Shown here: in pieces, positions 1 to 6,893 of the stretch
Numbering within the stretch: the stretch's first letter is position 1
Layout: every line of letters starts with the position of its first letter
DNA from: JBBIJH01 sp037446075
GTDB lineage: Bacteria; Bacteroidota; Ignavibacteria; UBA10030; JAHEZR01
NCBI GenBank assembly: GCA_037446075.1
Contig: JBBIJH010000078.1
Span: 1 to 11,455, forward strand
Direction: 5' to 3'
DNA: 11,455 nucleotides
Notes under the pieces: model-generated
Database searches by the model: none
Told to the model about the DNA's origin: nothing
The model's input: only the letters and a program-made list of their open reading frames with translations
Program-made: the position numbers and the translations under genes

Positions 1-1
1 C

Positions 2-1111
2 TCGTTTCTTAGACAACCCTTCGGAGTTCCCTCTCATCACGTAGTTCCGTTCACCGCGGGCGAATCGAATATTCAAACTGAGGTTTCCCTTGCCGGGTAT
101 TCGGTGGAGTCCCTCGACGGGAGATTTCATTACTCGATGATAGTCGAGACTGATGACACCGGAAATAACAAAGTCGCAATCGATTCTTCAATGGGTGTGT
201 CGGCGACTTTGACGACAAGCGAGATTTCGTTTGAGTCAATCCGGGGAAGACTTAAACCGAGAAGTGTCAAGGTGGATGTTACAGAGGCTATTGACTTGGG
301 CGACGTGAATCGAACCTTCAATGGCTCCGTTCGGTTCTCGCAAGCCCGATTGTTTCTCACAGTGAAAACTCCCGGGCAATATCCCTTTGATCTGGACATC
401 ACGCTTGTGGCTACAAGCCGTTTGACAGGCCAGAGCGCGAGCCTCTCGATTCCCCCTGACCAGCGACGGGTCTTTTATCCCCAAAGCATAGTTGCGTTGA
501 CGGAGGCGAACAGCGAGATCATTCCTTTCCTGAATCACTTCACAGAAAAACTTCCCGATGAATTTAGGTTATTAGGGAATGCTATTCTCAATCCGACTTA
601 TAGCCTTGGTTCCGTTACGGCAATGGATTCCGTTCGCCTCGACCTCGCCCTTGAGCTCCCATTGCGGATCAGTTTGGTAGGGGGTATAGCACGAGACACG
701 GTAAAGCTGGGCATCGACGCGGATACTCGCCGTGCTATCGAAAAAGCGAATAATGGCCGCTTTTCCTTTGAAATCCGGAATGGCTTGCCCGTCGGTCTCC
801 AAATATCAATGGATTTCCTTGATTCCGAAAGGCGAATGGTCCTGGGTCTGCCGAAGGCGCAGCAGCCAGCACTGAGGATCGCGGCAGCACAAGTAGATGC
901 ACAGGGGAGGGTGGCGCTGCCCGCCTTCAACACTTTGTATGTGGATTTGGTCGATACAGATGTGAAGAAGCTTGTCCAGAGCGAGCATCTTGCATTCTCC
1001 ATGAATATTGGAACCGCTGGTGGCGGAAGCATTCCGGTCCAACTTCGTAGCTCTGATGCTGTTGAGGTGCGTTCATATGCAACGTTGGGTTACCGCGTGA
1101 ACGGAAGATGA
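2..1111 (+). CDS. Beta-rich envelope protein of unknown family (5' end missing)
   Basis: The reading frame is open from base 2, with no stop before the left edge, so this is the C-terminal part (about 369 residues) of a longer protein. The GTG at 104 is therefore unlikely to be the true start. The sequence is dominated by alternating hydrophobic/polar stretches typical of beta-sandwich or beta-solenoid folds, with many Ser/Thr/Asp/Asn turns, almost no Cys, and no visible membrane helix or catalytic motif. Segments such as LGNAILNPTYSLGSV and IRNGLPVGLQISMDFLDSE look like repeated beta-sandwich modules, perhaps loosely LEA14-like, but I do not recognise the family. It ends 26 bases before a gene for a predicted outer-membrane barrel, which suggests co-transcription and an envelope role. 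The coding frame is secure; the function is unknown. Confidence 0.85.
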   Translation, partial: SFLRQPFGVPSHHVVPFTAGESNIQTEVSLAGYSVESLDGRFHYSMIVETDDTGNNKVAIDSSMGVSATLTTSEISFESIRGRLKPRSVKVDVTEAIDLGDVNRTFNGSVRFSQARLFLTVKTPGQYPFDLDITLVATSRLTGQSASLSIPPDQRRVFYPQSIVALTEANSEIIPFLNHFTEKLPDEFRLLGNAILNPTYSLGSVTAMDSVRLDLALELPLRISLVGGIARDTVKLGIDADTRRAIEKANNGRFSFEIRNGLPVGLQISMDFLDSERRMVLGLPKAQQPALRIAAAQVDAQGRVALPAFNTLYVDLVDTDVKKLVQSEHLAFSMNIGTAGGGSIPVQLRSSDAVEVRSYATLGYRVNGR

Positions 1112-1137
1112 CTTCACATCTGGATCTCTAGAAAGGC

Positions 1138-2556
1138 ATGGCCGTGAAAAGAGGAATACGTTTCTTGTCGACTGCGCCGAGAGGCCTTGTGATTTCCGTT
1201 CTCTGTGTGATCTTTTATTCTCCCTTTCTTTTAGCTAATGATAGGTCGAACACCATAGGTCTCGGGATGGGACGAACCTTCACCGTAACTTCATGTGGGG
1301 TCGATGCTCTTGGCATCAATCCCGCGAACCTTGCGATGAAGAAAACGTATGGTTTAGTGCTGGCCCTGTTTCCAGTTGGAGTAACGCTAGGGACGGACTT
1401 CATCGATTACGGCCTCTATCGCCGAGTCTTCACAGGTGTATCAACGGACAGTGGACGCATCGGCTATCATCTGACACAAGCTGATAAGGAGGAGATTCTT
1501 TCGGGCTTCTCATCCGGCTGGGGAACCATGCGAGGAGATGCCGATGCAAAGCTCTTCGGGGTTGCATTTCGAATCTCAAGAGTTGGGTCTTTCGGGATTG
1601 CAGTAACAGAAAGGGTCAATGCGGAAGGTGTTCTGGCGAGGGATTACGTCAGGTTTCTCTTCTATGGTAACCCGATTGGGGAGACCTTCAGGTTCAGTAA
1701 CACAGCCATCCGTGCATGGTGGTTGCGAGATTATTCGCTTTCCTTTGCCCAGTCGGTCGAAAAAGCATTTGGGATGGAGCGTCTCGCATTCGGTGTTGCC
1801 GTGAAGCATGTTCATGGGTTCGGTTACTTCGCTGCCGAGCAAGGGAATAGCTTTTTCACCACCTCGAGTCAGAATATCGTAACAGGCCATTCAGAGTTTA
1901 TAAGTCGTCGCGCTGGCGCAGATTTCTTCACAGCGGAAGAGGGTGCCTCTTTCACACCCTTCCCCGCTCCAAGTGGCAAGGGGTGGGGATTTGATCTCGG
2001 TTTGAACGCAAGAGTAAACACATTTCTGAGCATTGGGGCAAGCATCACCGACCTGGGATCGCTGCGCTGGACACACCATGCGGCAGTGCGAAAGGGGAAT
2101 GGTGACTTCATCATTGACGATCCCTTTTCAAGGTCACAGCGTGATAGTCTCGAACAAGTCTTGGAGGGAGTCGAGGAAAGGGTCACGGGATTCGAGACTA
2201 CCCTTCCAACGGCAGTTCATCTTGGGGTAGGTATCCAACTCCCAAGCGCGGAATCCGAGAATCAGTTCTCTCCGATCCTTTTCGCATTGGATTACAATCA
2301 GGGATTAAACGATATGCCGGGCAACTCGCGAAGACCTCGGTTTTCTGCTGGAGTGGAGGTCCATCCCTTCGGATGGCTGCCGATCAGGTCCGGGGTTTCC
2401 GTTGGCGGTTCGCTAGGAAAGATATGGGCCGTTGGCTTCGGAGTTAGGCTTGGTCTCTTGGAAGTAGACTTCGCAACGGAGGATCTCTTCAGTCTCCTCC
2501 AGCCAAACAGTGCAAGACGGCTTTCTGCTGGGGTGGGTATGCGTTTGAGCTTTTGA
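1138..2556 (+). CDS. DUF5723-like outer-membrane beta-barrel protein
   Basis: The 472-residue product has a basic N-terminus followed by a hydrophobic stretch (about residues 16-32) and a likely signal peptidase site after LLA (residue 33). Right after it comes GLGMGRT (41-47) and then LGINPANLA, the 'abnormally conserved N-terminal barrel strand plus NPANL' pattern seen in DUF5723/PorV-like outer-membrane proteins of FCB bacteria. The rest is amphipathic beta strand with repeated Gly-rich turns, and the chain ends in an aromatic residue (GVGMRLSF), as outer-membrane barrels usually do. The role of the family is not established. The ribosome binding site is weak for the ATG at 1138 (GAAAGG only one base away); a GTG at 1144 in the same frame would be better spaced and costs two residues. 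It probably forms a unit with the preceding gene and is followed by a terminator. Confidence 0.85.
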   Translation: MAVKRGIRFLSTAPRGLVISVLCVIFYSPFLLANDRSNTIGLGMGRTFTVTSCGVDALGINPANLAMKKTYGLVLALFPVGVTLGTDFIDYGLYRRVFTGVSTDSGRIGYHLTQADKEEILSGFSSGWGTMRGDADAKLFGVAFRISRVGSFGIAVTERVNAEGVLARDYVRFLFYGNPIGETFRFSNTAIRAWWLRDYSLSFAQSVEKAFGMERLAFGVAVKHVHGFGYFAAEQGNSFFTTSSQNIVTGHSEFISRRAGADFFTAEEGASFTPFPAPSGKGWGFDLGLNARVNTFLSIGASITDLGSLRWTHHAAVRKGNGDFIIDDPFSRSQRDSLEQVLEGVEERVTGFETTLPTAVHLGVGIQLPSAESENQFSPILFALDYNQGLNDMPGNSRRPRFSAGVEVHPFGWLPIRSGVSVGGSLGKIWAVGFGVRLGLLEVDFATEDLFSLLQPNSARRLSAGVGMRLSF

Positions 2557-2590
2557 TCCGATGTGACAGCTTCGATCCATCCCCTGATGA

Positions 2591-2617
2591 AGGGCAGCGT
2601 GAGCTGCCCTTTTTTAT
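2591..2617 (+). terminator. Intrinsic terminator after the barrel-protein gene
   Basis: An 8-bp perfect stem (AGGGCAGC at 2591-2598 and GCTGCCCT at 2603-2610) closes a GTGA tetraloop and runs directly into a T-rich tract (TTTTTTATTT). It lies about 35 bases after the stop codon of the barrel gene and separates the envelope gene pair from the sugar operon. The U-tract is on the plus-strand transcript, so it is oriented to stop transcription from the left. Confidence 0.9.
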
Positions 2618-2705
2618 TTGGGCCTTCCTCCCCTGACCTTGTTGCTGGGGTTTTTTCGAGCCTGATACAGCGTCGCTCAGACACGTGATTGACAGGTTTG
2701 ATTCC

Positions 2706-2734
2706 TTGATTTTCTTTCAATATTTCTCCATATT
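2706..2734 (+). promoter_or_regulatory. Weak candidate promoter for the sugar operon
   Basis: The 231-base spacer 2557-2787 must hold the operon promoter if the upstream terminator works. The best sigma-70-like pair I can see is TTGATT (2706-2711), a 17-base spacer, and CATATT (2729-2734), four of six matches each. A perfect TTGACA lies at 2689-2694 but has no -10 box at a normal distance; the nearest AT-rich hexamer is about 23 bases on. No convincing operator palindrome was found. The region is T-rich on this strand. Confidence 0.25.
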
Positions 2735-2787
2735 TTCTCCCGAATTGAGTAGCGCAGCAGTTCCGATCTCTTCCCTGCGAACCGATC

Positions 2788-3747
2788 TTGACCCACTTAA
2801 TACTCTCTCGAAGTCTCCTTCTTCTCTGCTTCTGCTGTCTTCTTGTGGGCTGTGAAAAGCAAAACCACGCAAAGAAACTTAGCATCCTTGTCTCTCCTAA
2901 AGGCCTGGAACACGACTTCTGGTTGACGGTAAAAGCGGGTGCTGATTCTGCAGGCAAGGAGCTCAGCGTCGAGACGATCTGGCGCGGACCTGCCCGAGAG
3001 ACGGATGTTCCGACGCAGATCTCGATCCTTGAAGATTATATTAATAAGAGGGTTGACGCCGTCGTTCTTGCCGCGACGGATGCCAGGGGAATCATTCCTT
3101 ATGTCCGGAAGGCGACGGACGCGGGGATTCCGGTGATTACGATTGACTCGGGCATAGAATCAGAGCTGCCGCTGAGTTTTGTGGCAACGGACAACATCGC
3201 AGCTGCACAGAAAGCGGCACAAGCACTGGCCCGTCTGGTCGGAGAAAAGGGCGCGGTGGCTTGCATTCCCTTTGTGCCAGGAGCGGCGACCTCCGTTATG
3301 CGGGAGGAAGGATTTCGAGAAGAGATCAAGAATTATCCGGGGATCAAGCTCGTGGCAGTTCAATACTCTCAAAGCGATGTAGCACTTGCGATGTCGATCA
3401 CAGAGGACATCCTCACGGCACATCGAGACCTTGCTGGCATTTTCGCGGCCAATGAGGCAGGCACACTCGGTGTTATGCGAGCGATCAAAGCACGGGGACT
3501 GGCAGGAAAAGTGAAGGTCGTTGGGTTCGATGCTTCCGATGATGAGCTTCAGGGATTGCGGGAAGGACTCGTTCAAGCTCTGATCGTCCAGGATCCTTTC
3601 AAGATGGGATATCTTGGGGTGAAGTATGCAGTCGATGCCGTCAACGGCAAAGAGGTTCCGAAGCGAGTCGACACCGGTGTCTATGTTGTCACGAAGGAAA
3701 ATCTGGAGACAATGGAAAGACAGAGAATTCTACATCCATTCCCATGA
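2788..3747 (+). CDS. RbsB-like sugar-binding lipoprotein (ABC substrate-binding type)
   Basis: This is a type I periplasmic binding protein of 319 residues, a usual length for the RbsB/sugar ABC class. The N-terminus is a lipoprotein signal: hydrophobic residues 10-20, lipobox LVGC and lipidated Cys22, with three further Cys in the hydrophobic core. The fold signatures are in order: GLEHDFW (39-45) in the first strand-loop, VVLAATDARG, then AGIPVITIDSG, VATDNIAAA, REEGFREE, FAANEAGTLG and VVGFDASD near the hinge, then VQDPFKMGYLG. It would bind a monosaccharide or short oligosaccharide outside the cytoplasmic membrane. The start is TTG: the frame has a stop at 2746 and no ATG or GTG between that stop and the signal sequence, and there is no clear Shine-Dalgarno site. 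No ABC permease or ATPase gene follows; instead its stop overlaps or abuts a GH172 gene. Lack of a DNA-binding domain excludes a LacI-type repressor. Confidence 0.9.
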   Translation: MTHLILSRSLLLLCFCCLLVGCEKQNHAKKLSILVSPKGLEHDFWLTVKAGADSAGKELSVETIWRGPARETDVPTQISILEDYINKRVDAVVLAATDARGIIPYVRKATDAGIPVITIDSGIESELPLSFVATDNIAAAQKAAQALARLVGEKGAVACIPFVPGAATSVMREEGFREEIKNYPGIKLVAVQYSQSDVALAMSITEDILTAHRDLAGIFAANEAGTLGVMRAIKARGLAGKVKVVGFDASDDELQGLREGLVQALIVQDPFKMGYLGVKYAVDAVNGKEVPKRVDTGVYVVTKENLETMERQRILHPFP

Positions 3748-3750
3748 GAG

Positions 3751-3758
3751 AGGAGGAG
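3751..3758 (+). promoter_or_regulatory. Ribosome binding site setting the start of the first GH172 gene
   Basis: AGGAGGAG ends nine bases before the ATG at 3768. It lies inside the reading frame that would begin at ATG 3744 (which overlaps the upstream TGA), so it supports the later start over the earlier one. Confidence 0.7.
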
Positions 3759-3767
3759 AAAAATTGC

Positions 3768-4850
3768 ATGGCGCTTCAAATGGGATTCCGATCACTTGGT
3801 GATCTACCACGGTTGCGAGATTGCAGACGGAAGAGAGCCTCAAGCTGGGACAGAACTGGCGGCAACGCGGACTCCTGGCCGTTTGAACAAGGCGAGATGA
3901 AGGTACTCGCCGACATTCAAGGCGCCGGGTGCATCCGCCATATCTGGATGACGATCGGTTCGAATGAAGAATTCCATCCGAGGAAATGCCTTCTGAGAAT
4001 GTACTGGGACGGAGAAAAAGATTCGAGCGTTGAAGTTCCCGTCGGCGATTTTTTTGGAATTGGCCATGGGATCTATAAGGAATTCTGGTCCATTCCCCTG
4101 ACCATGAGTCCGCGAGATGGCCGTGCAATGAACTGTTTTTTTCCGATGCCTTTTGCTGATTCCGCTCGCGTCGAGTTTCTCAGCGAGTGCAACGAGCGAC
4201 TTGTTCTTTACTTCTACATCGACTATGAAGAGTACACCCGTTTGGAAGACGGAATCGGTCGGTTCCACGCGCAATGGAGGAGAGAGAACCCAACTCGAGG
4301 CTGGGATTACAACTCTCAACGGCAACATCCCACAATCGAGGAAAGCGGGAAAATCCCAAACCTTGACGGGAAAGAAAACTACGTGATCCTGGAAACCGAA
4401 GGAAAAGGACATTATGTTGGCTGCAATCTTAACATCGATCAGTTTCAGCTTCAGCGGAACGACTGGTACGGTGAGGGCGACGACATGATCTTTATCGATG
4501 GAGATCCGATGCCGACGATCAACGGAACCGGAACGGAAGACTACTTTAACACCGCCTGGAGCCCGAACAAAGAGTTCTGTGCACCGTACCACGGGATCAC
4601 TTTGTGCCAGCATCCGAATTACCTTGGGAAAAATTCCCTTTACCGTTTTCATATCGAGGACCCAATCTATTTTCAGAGGTCTATCAAGGTAACGATCGAA
4701 CACGGACATGCAAACGATCTCTCGAACGACTATTCGAGCACGGCCTACTGGTATCAGACAGAACCACATAAGCCATTTCCTAAGATGCTGCCGGTTGAGC
4801 TAAGGCTCCCGCGACCGATGACGATTCCCCGTCCGGTGAAGACAGTGTAG
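3768..4850 (+). CDS. GH172 (DUF2961) glycosidase, no signal peptide
   Basis: The 360-residue product matches the DUF2961 family, now GH172, which hydrolyses or rearranges furanosidic linkages (alpha-D-fructofuranosides, alpha-D-arabinofuranosides). Family motifs in order: WDRTGGNAD (27-35), VLADIQGAGCIRHIW (46-60), LLRMYWDGE (75-83), VEVPVGDFFG (88-97), FFPMPF, GRFHAQWRRE (164-173), EGDD (236-239), GTGTEDYF (253-260), PYHG, YRFHIEDPI, EHGHAN (311-316) and AYWYQTEPHKPFP. Glu236 and Glu257 are 21 residues apart, the same spacing as I recall for the catalytic glutamates Glu270/Glu291 of the Bifidobacterium dentium enzyme. There is no signal peptide, so it should be cytosolic and act on imported oligosaccharides. 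An in-frame ATG at 3744 overlaps the previous stop (ATGA), but the strong ribosome site favours 3768. A paralogue follows. Compared with that copy it carries an insertion of roughly 25 residues after residue 174. Confidence 0.92.
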   Translation: MALQMGFRSLGDLPRLRDCRRKRASSWDRTGGNADSWPFEQGEMKVLADIQGAGCIRHIWMTIGSNEEFHPRKCLLRMYWDGEKDSSVEVPVGDFFGIGHGIYKEFWSIPLTMSPRDGRAMNCFFPMPFADSARVEFLSECNERLVLYFYIDYEEYTRLEDGIGRFHAQWRRENPTRGWDYNSQRQHPTIEESGKIPNLDGKENYVILETEGKGHYVGCNLNIDQFQLQRNDWYGEGDDMIFIDGDPMPTINGTGTEDYFNTAWSPNKEFCAPYHGITLCQHPNYLGKNSLYRFHIEDPIYFQRSIKVTIEHGHANDLSNDYSSTAYWYQTEPHKPFPKMLPVELRLPRPMTIPRPVKTV

Positions 4851-4902
4851 TCGGATGAGGGCGGTTTTCTTTCTTGAGTTTCCCTATCCTCCATTGGTGC
4901 TT

Positions 4903-4907
4903 GAGGT
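4903..4907 (+). promoter_or_regulatory. Ribosome binding site setting the start of the secreted GH172 gene
   Basis: GAGGT lies four to five bases before the ATG at 4912, whose product begins with a normal signal peptide. The in-frame ATG at 4855 would add 19 residues that do not look like a signal sequence, so 4912 is preferred. Confidence 0.6.
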
Positions 4908-4911
4908 TTCC

Positions 4912-6888
4912 ATGAATACTCGCTGCGTACTTTCGATCTTCTTCGCGCTCCTCGCTTTTTCTACAACCATGCTGGCCCAGACCAGAGTTGGTGATTTCTT
5001 TGACATCGGCAGACTTCCTTACCTCAAAGATAGCAGGCTGATTCAAGTATCAAGCAACGATACAACTGGTGGAAACGCCGATTATGTCACCATCAAGAAG
5101 GGAGAGACCGGAGTTCTTGCTGACATCAAAGGTGCAGGAATCATTACAAGGATTTGGGTAACGATTGCCTCTGCGGACAAATATTTCCTCCGGAGGATTC
5201 TCTTACGCATGTACTGGGATGGTGAAAAAAATCCCTCGGTGGAGGTACCGGTGGGGGATTTCTTTGGGACGGGTTTTCAGTACACGCACTATCTTTCCGC
5301 ACTTGTTGGAATGTCCAGCGGTGGATACTACTCTTACTTCCCGATGCCTTTCTCGAATGGAGCGCGCATCGAAGCTGTGAATGAAACGGGGCAAGACGTT
5401 GGCTCCTTCTACTACCACATCGACTACCAGCAGATCCGCTCGCTAGAACCAGATGTTGGTCGCTTCCATGCACAGTGGCGACGAGAACCAAGAACCGAGA
5501 AAGGGAAGGATTACACCGTCCTTGAGGCAGAGGGTCGGGGGCAGTTCGTCGGGTTGAATCTGAACATGCAGGGATACCGTGAAAAGGAACTTGGGTTTCT
5601 CGAAGGAGATGAATTCATTGCTGTGGATGACGAGAAGGTTGCCTCCATTCGAGGAACGGGAACGGAAGACTACTTCACCAGCGGCTGGTACTTTAACAGA
5701 GGAACGTATGCCGGGCCGTATCATGGACTGATCATTAAGGACGATACCCTGCTCTCTCGCATCGCGGCTTATCGCTTTCATATTGGGGATCAAATTCCTT
5801 TTCAGAAGTCCATCAGAGTGGGGATCGAGCATGGACACGCCAACGAAGAGCTGGGCGATTATAGTAGTGTTGCATATTGGTATCAAGCCGAGCCGCATAA
5901 ACCTTTTCCGCCCGTCCTTCCCGCGTCTCGCAGAATTCCCATGAGAGTTGTCGTCCCTGAAAACGCCATTGAAGCAGAAGACCTCATCTCTACCGCACGT
6001 TCACGCGGCGGTGAATTCGTCGTCGAGGATATGAGCAACTTCGGTGTCGATTGGAGTCACGACAAACAACTGCTCTTTAGAGCGACTTCGGCGGGAGGCG
6101 AATTCACGATCTCTCTTCCAGTGAGGTATTTTGACCATTACATCGCTTACGGGTACTTCACCCGAGGTCCTGAATACGGTAGGCTTGAAGTATATGCCGA
6201 TGAGAAGAAGCTTGGCGATTATGATGGCTTTGCGAAAGACACTGAGCCGAGCGGAAAGACAATGCTGGGAAAGATTAAGGTGACGAGTCGAGCACAGGAC
6301 TTACATTTCAAGGTGACAGGTAAATCGGAGAATTCTTCTGGCTACAATATTGGTCTCGATGCATTGTTGCTTGTTCCCGATAGAGTTTTCATCCAGGATT
6401 GGCGGGTGATTGGTCCTTTCGACAACCCAAAAGGTGCGAAGGACACTACGCTCGGCTTGGGGGTCGCTTATGAACCCGAGAAAGAGTTTGAGAAAGGAAA
6501 AACGTATACGGGGAAGGATGGCAAGGCGATAAAGTGGGAAGTTCATCGCGCAGACTCCACTGGCTACGTCAACTTCGCCAAGCTGTATTCTCCCAACGAA
6601 TTTACTGTCGCATACGGAATGAGCCATGTGTTTGCACCTGAGAGTAGAGAAGTTCCTCTCTTCCTCGGGACAGATGACGGGGCCAAAGTCTGGTTGAATG
6701 ATCGAGTGGTGCACGAGCGTTGGATCAAACGTCCGCCCAGTCCCGATCAGGATACAGTGATGGTTCAGCTTGCGAGGGGGTGGAATAAGATTCTGGTCAA
6801 GGTAGAACAGGGTTGGGGTGCTTGGGGATTCTACTGTCGCATCCCGAATCCGAATGGCGATTTGAAATTTGGGGCGGAGCCCCAGTAG
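4912..6888 (+). CDS. Secreted GH172 (DUF2961) glycosidase with C-terminal beta-sandwich domains
   Basis: This 658-residue protein starts with a signal peptide (residues 1-22, cleavage likely after MLA), so it works in the periplasm or outside the cell. Residues about 27-338 form a GH172 catalytic domain: TTGGNADY (51-58), VLADIKGAG, LLRMYWDGE (97-105), VEVPVGDFFG, YFPMPF, GRFHAQWRRE, LEGDE (230-234), GTGTEDYF (248-255), PYHG, EHGHAN and AYWYQAEPHKPFP. Candidate catalytic residues are Glu231 and Glu252, 21 apart as in the neighbour copy. Two further modules follow: about 345-488, a CBM6/CBM35-like sandwich (IEAEDL start, NIGLDALLLVP end), and about 493-645, opening with WRVIGPFDN and containing LFLGTDDGAKVWLNDRVV, which resembles PA14/jelly-roll sugar-binding modules. 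The family usually ends after the catalytic domain, so these are added parts, probably for binding glycan. It lies 61 bases after the cytosolic paralogue. Confidence 0.92.
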   Translation: MNTRCVLSIFFALLAFSTTMLAQTRVGDFFDIGRLPYLKDSRLIQVSSNDTTGGNADYVTIKKGETGVLADIKGAGIITRIWVTIASADKYFLRRILLRMYWDGEKNPSVEVPVGDFFGTGFQYTHYLSALVGMSSGGYYSYFPMPFSNGARIEAVNETGQDVGSFYYHIDYQQIRSLEPDVGRFHAQWRREPRTEKGKDYTVLEAEGRGQFVGLNLNMQGYREKELGFLEGDEFIAVDDEKVASIRGTGTEDYFTSGWYFNRGTYAGPYHGLIIKDDTLLSRIAAYRFHIGDQIPFQKSIRVGIEHGHANEELGDYSSVAYWYQAEPHKPFPPVLPASRRIPMRVVVPENAIEAEDLISTARSRGGEFVVEDMSNFGVDWSHDKQLLFRATSAGGEFTISLPVRYFDHYIAYGYFTRGPEYGRLEVYADEKKLGDYDGFAKDTEPSGKTMLGKIKVTSRAQDLHFKVTGKSENSSGYNIGLDALLLVPDRVFIQDWRVIGPFDNPKGAKDTTLGLGVAYEPEKEFEKGKTYTGKDGKAIKWEVHRADSTGYVNFAKLYSPNEFTVAYGMSHVFAPESREVPLFLGTDDGAKVWLNDRVVHERWIKRPPSPDQDTVMVQLARGWNKILVKVEQGWGAWGFYCRIPNPNGDLKFGAEPQ

Positions 6889-6893
6889 GGGAG

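Noticed and set aside
2689..2723. Perfect TTGACA as a -35 box
   Set aside because: The only AT-rich hexamer after it lies about 23 bases away, too far for a standard promoter; mentioned only as context for a weaker candidate.
2298..2957. A 219-codon open frame on the minus strand spanning the spacer
   Set aside because: It crosses the terminator hairpin and opposes the ends of two well-supported genes; the product is basic and motif-free, as expected of an antisense shadow.
2788..3747. Reading the RbsB-like gene as a LacI-type repressor of the operon
   Set aside because: There is a lipobox signal in place of an N-terminal helix-turn-helix domain.
3744..3767. Earlier ATG for the first GH172 gene, overlapping the lipoprotein stop as ATGA
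   Set aside because: The added residues (a run of Glu from the AGGAGGAG itself) are the ribosome site translated; 3768 is better placed. Translational coupling remains possible.
3840..4769. A 309-codon open frame on the minus strand
   Set aside because: It lies entirely opposite the first GH172 gene, which has full family motifs; the antisense product has no recognisable domain.
4855..4911. Earlier ATG for the secreted GH172 gene
   Set aside because: It would add 19 residues in front of a normal signal peptide; GAGG just before 4912 fits that start better.
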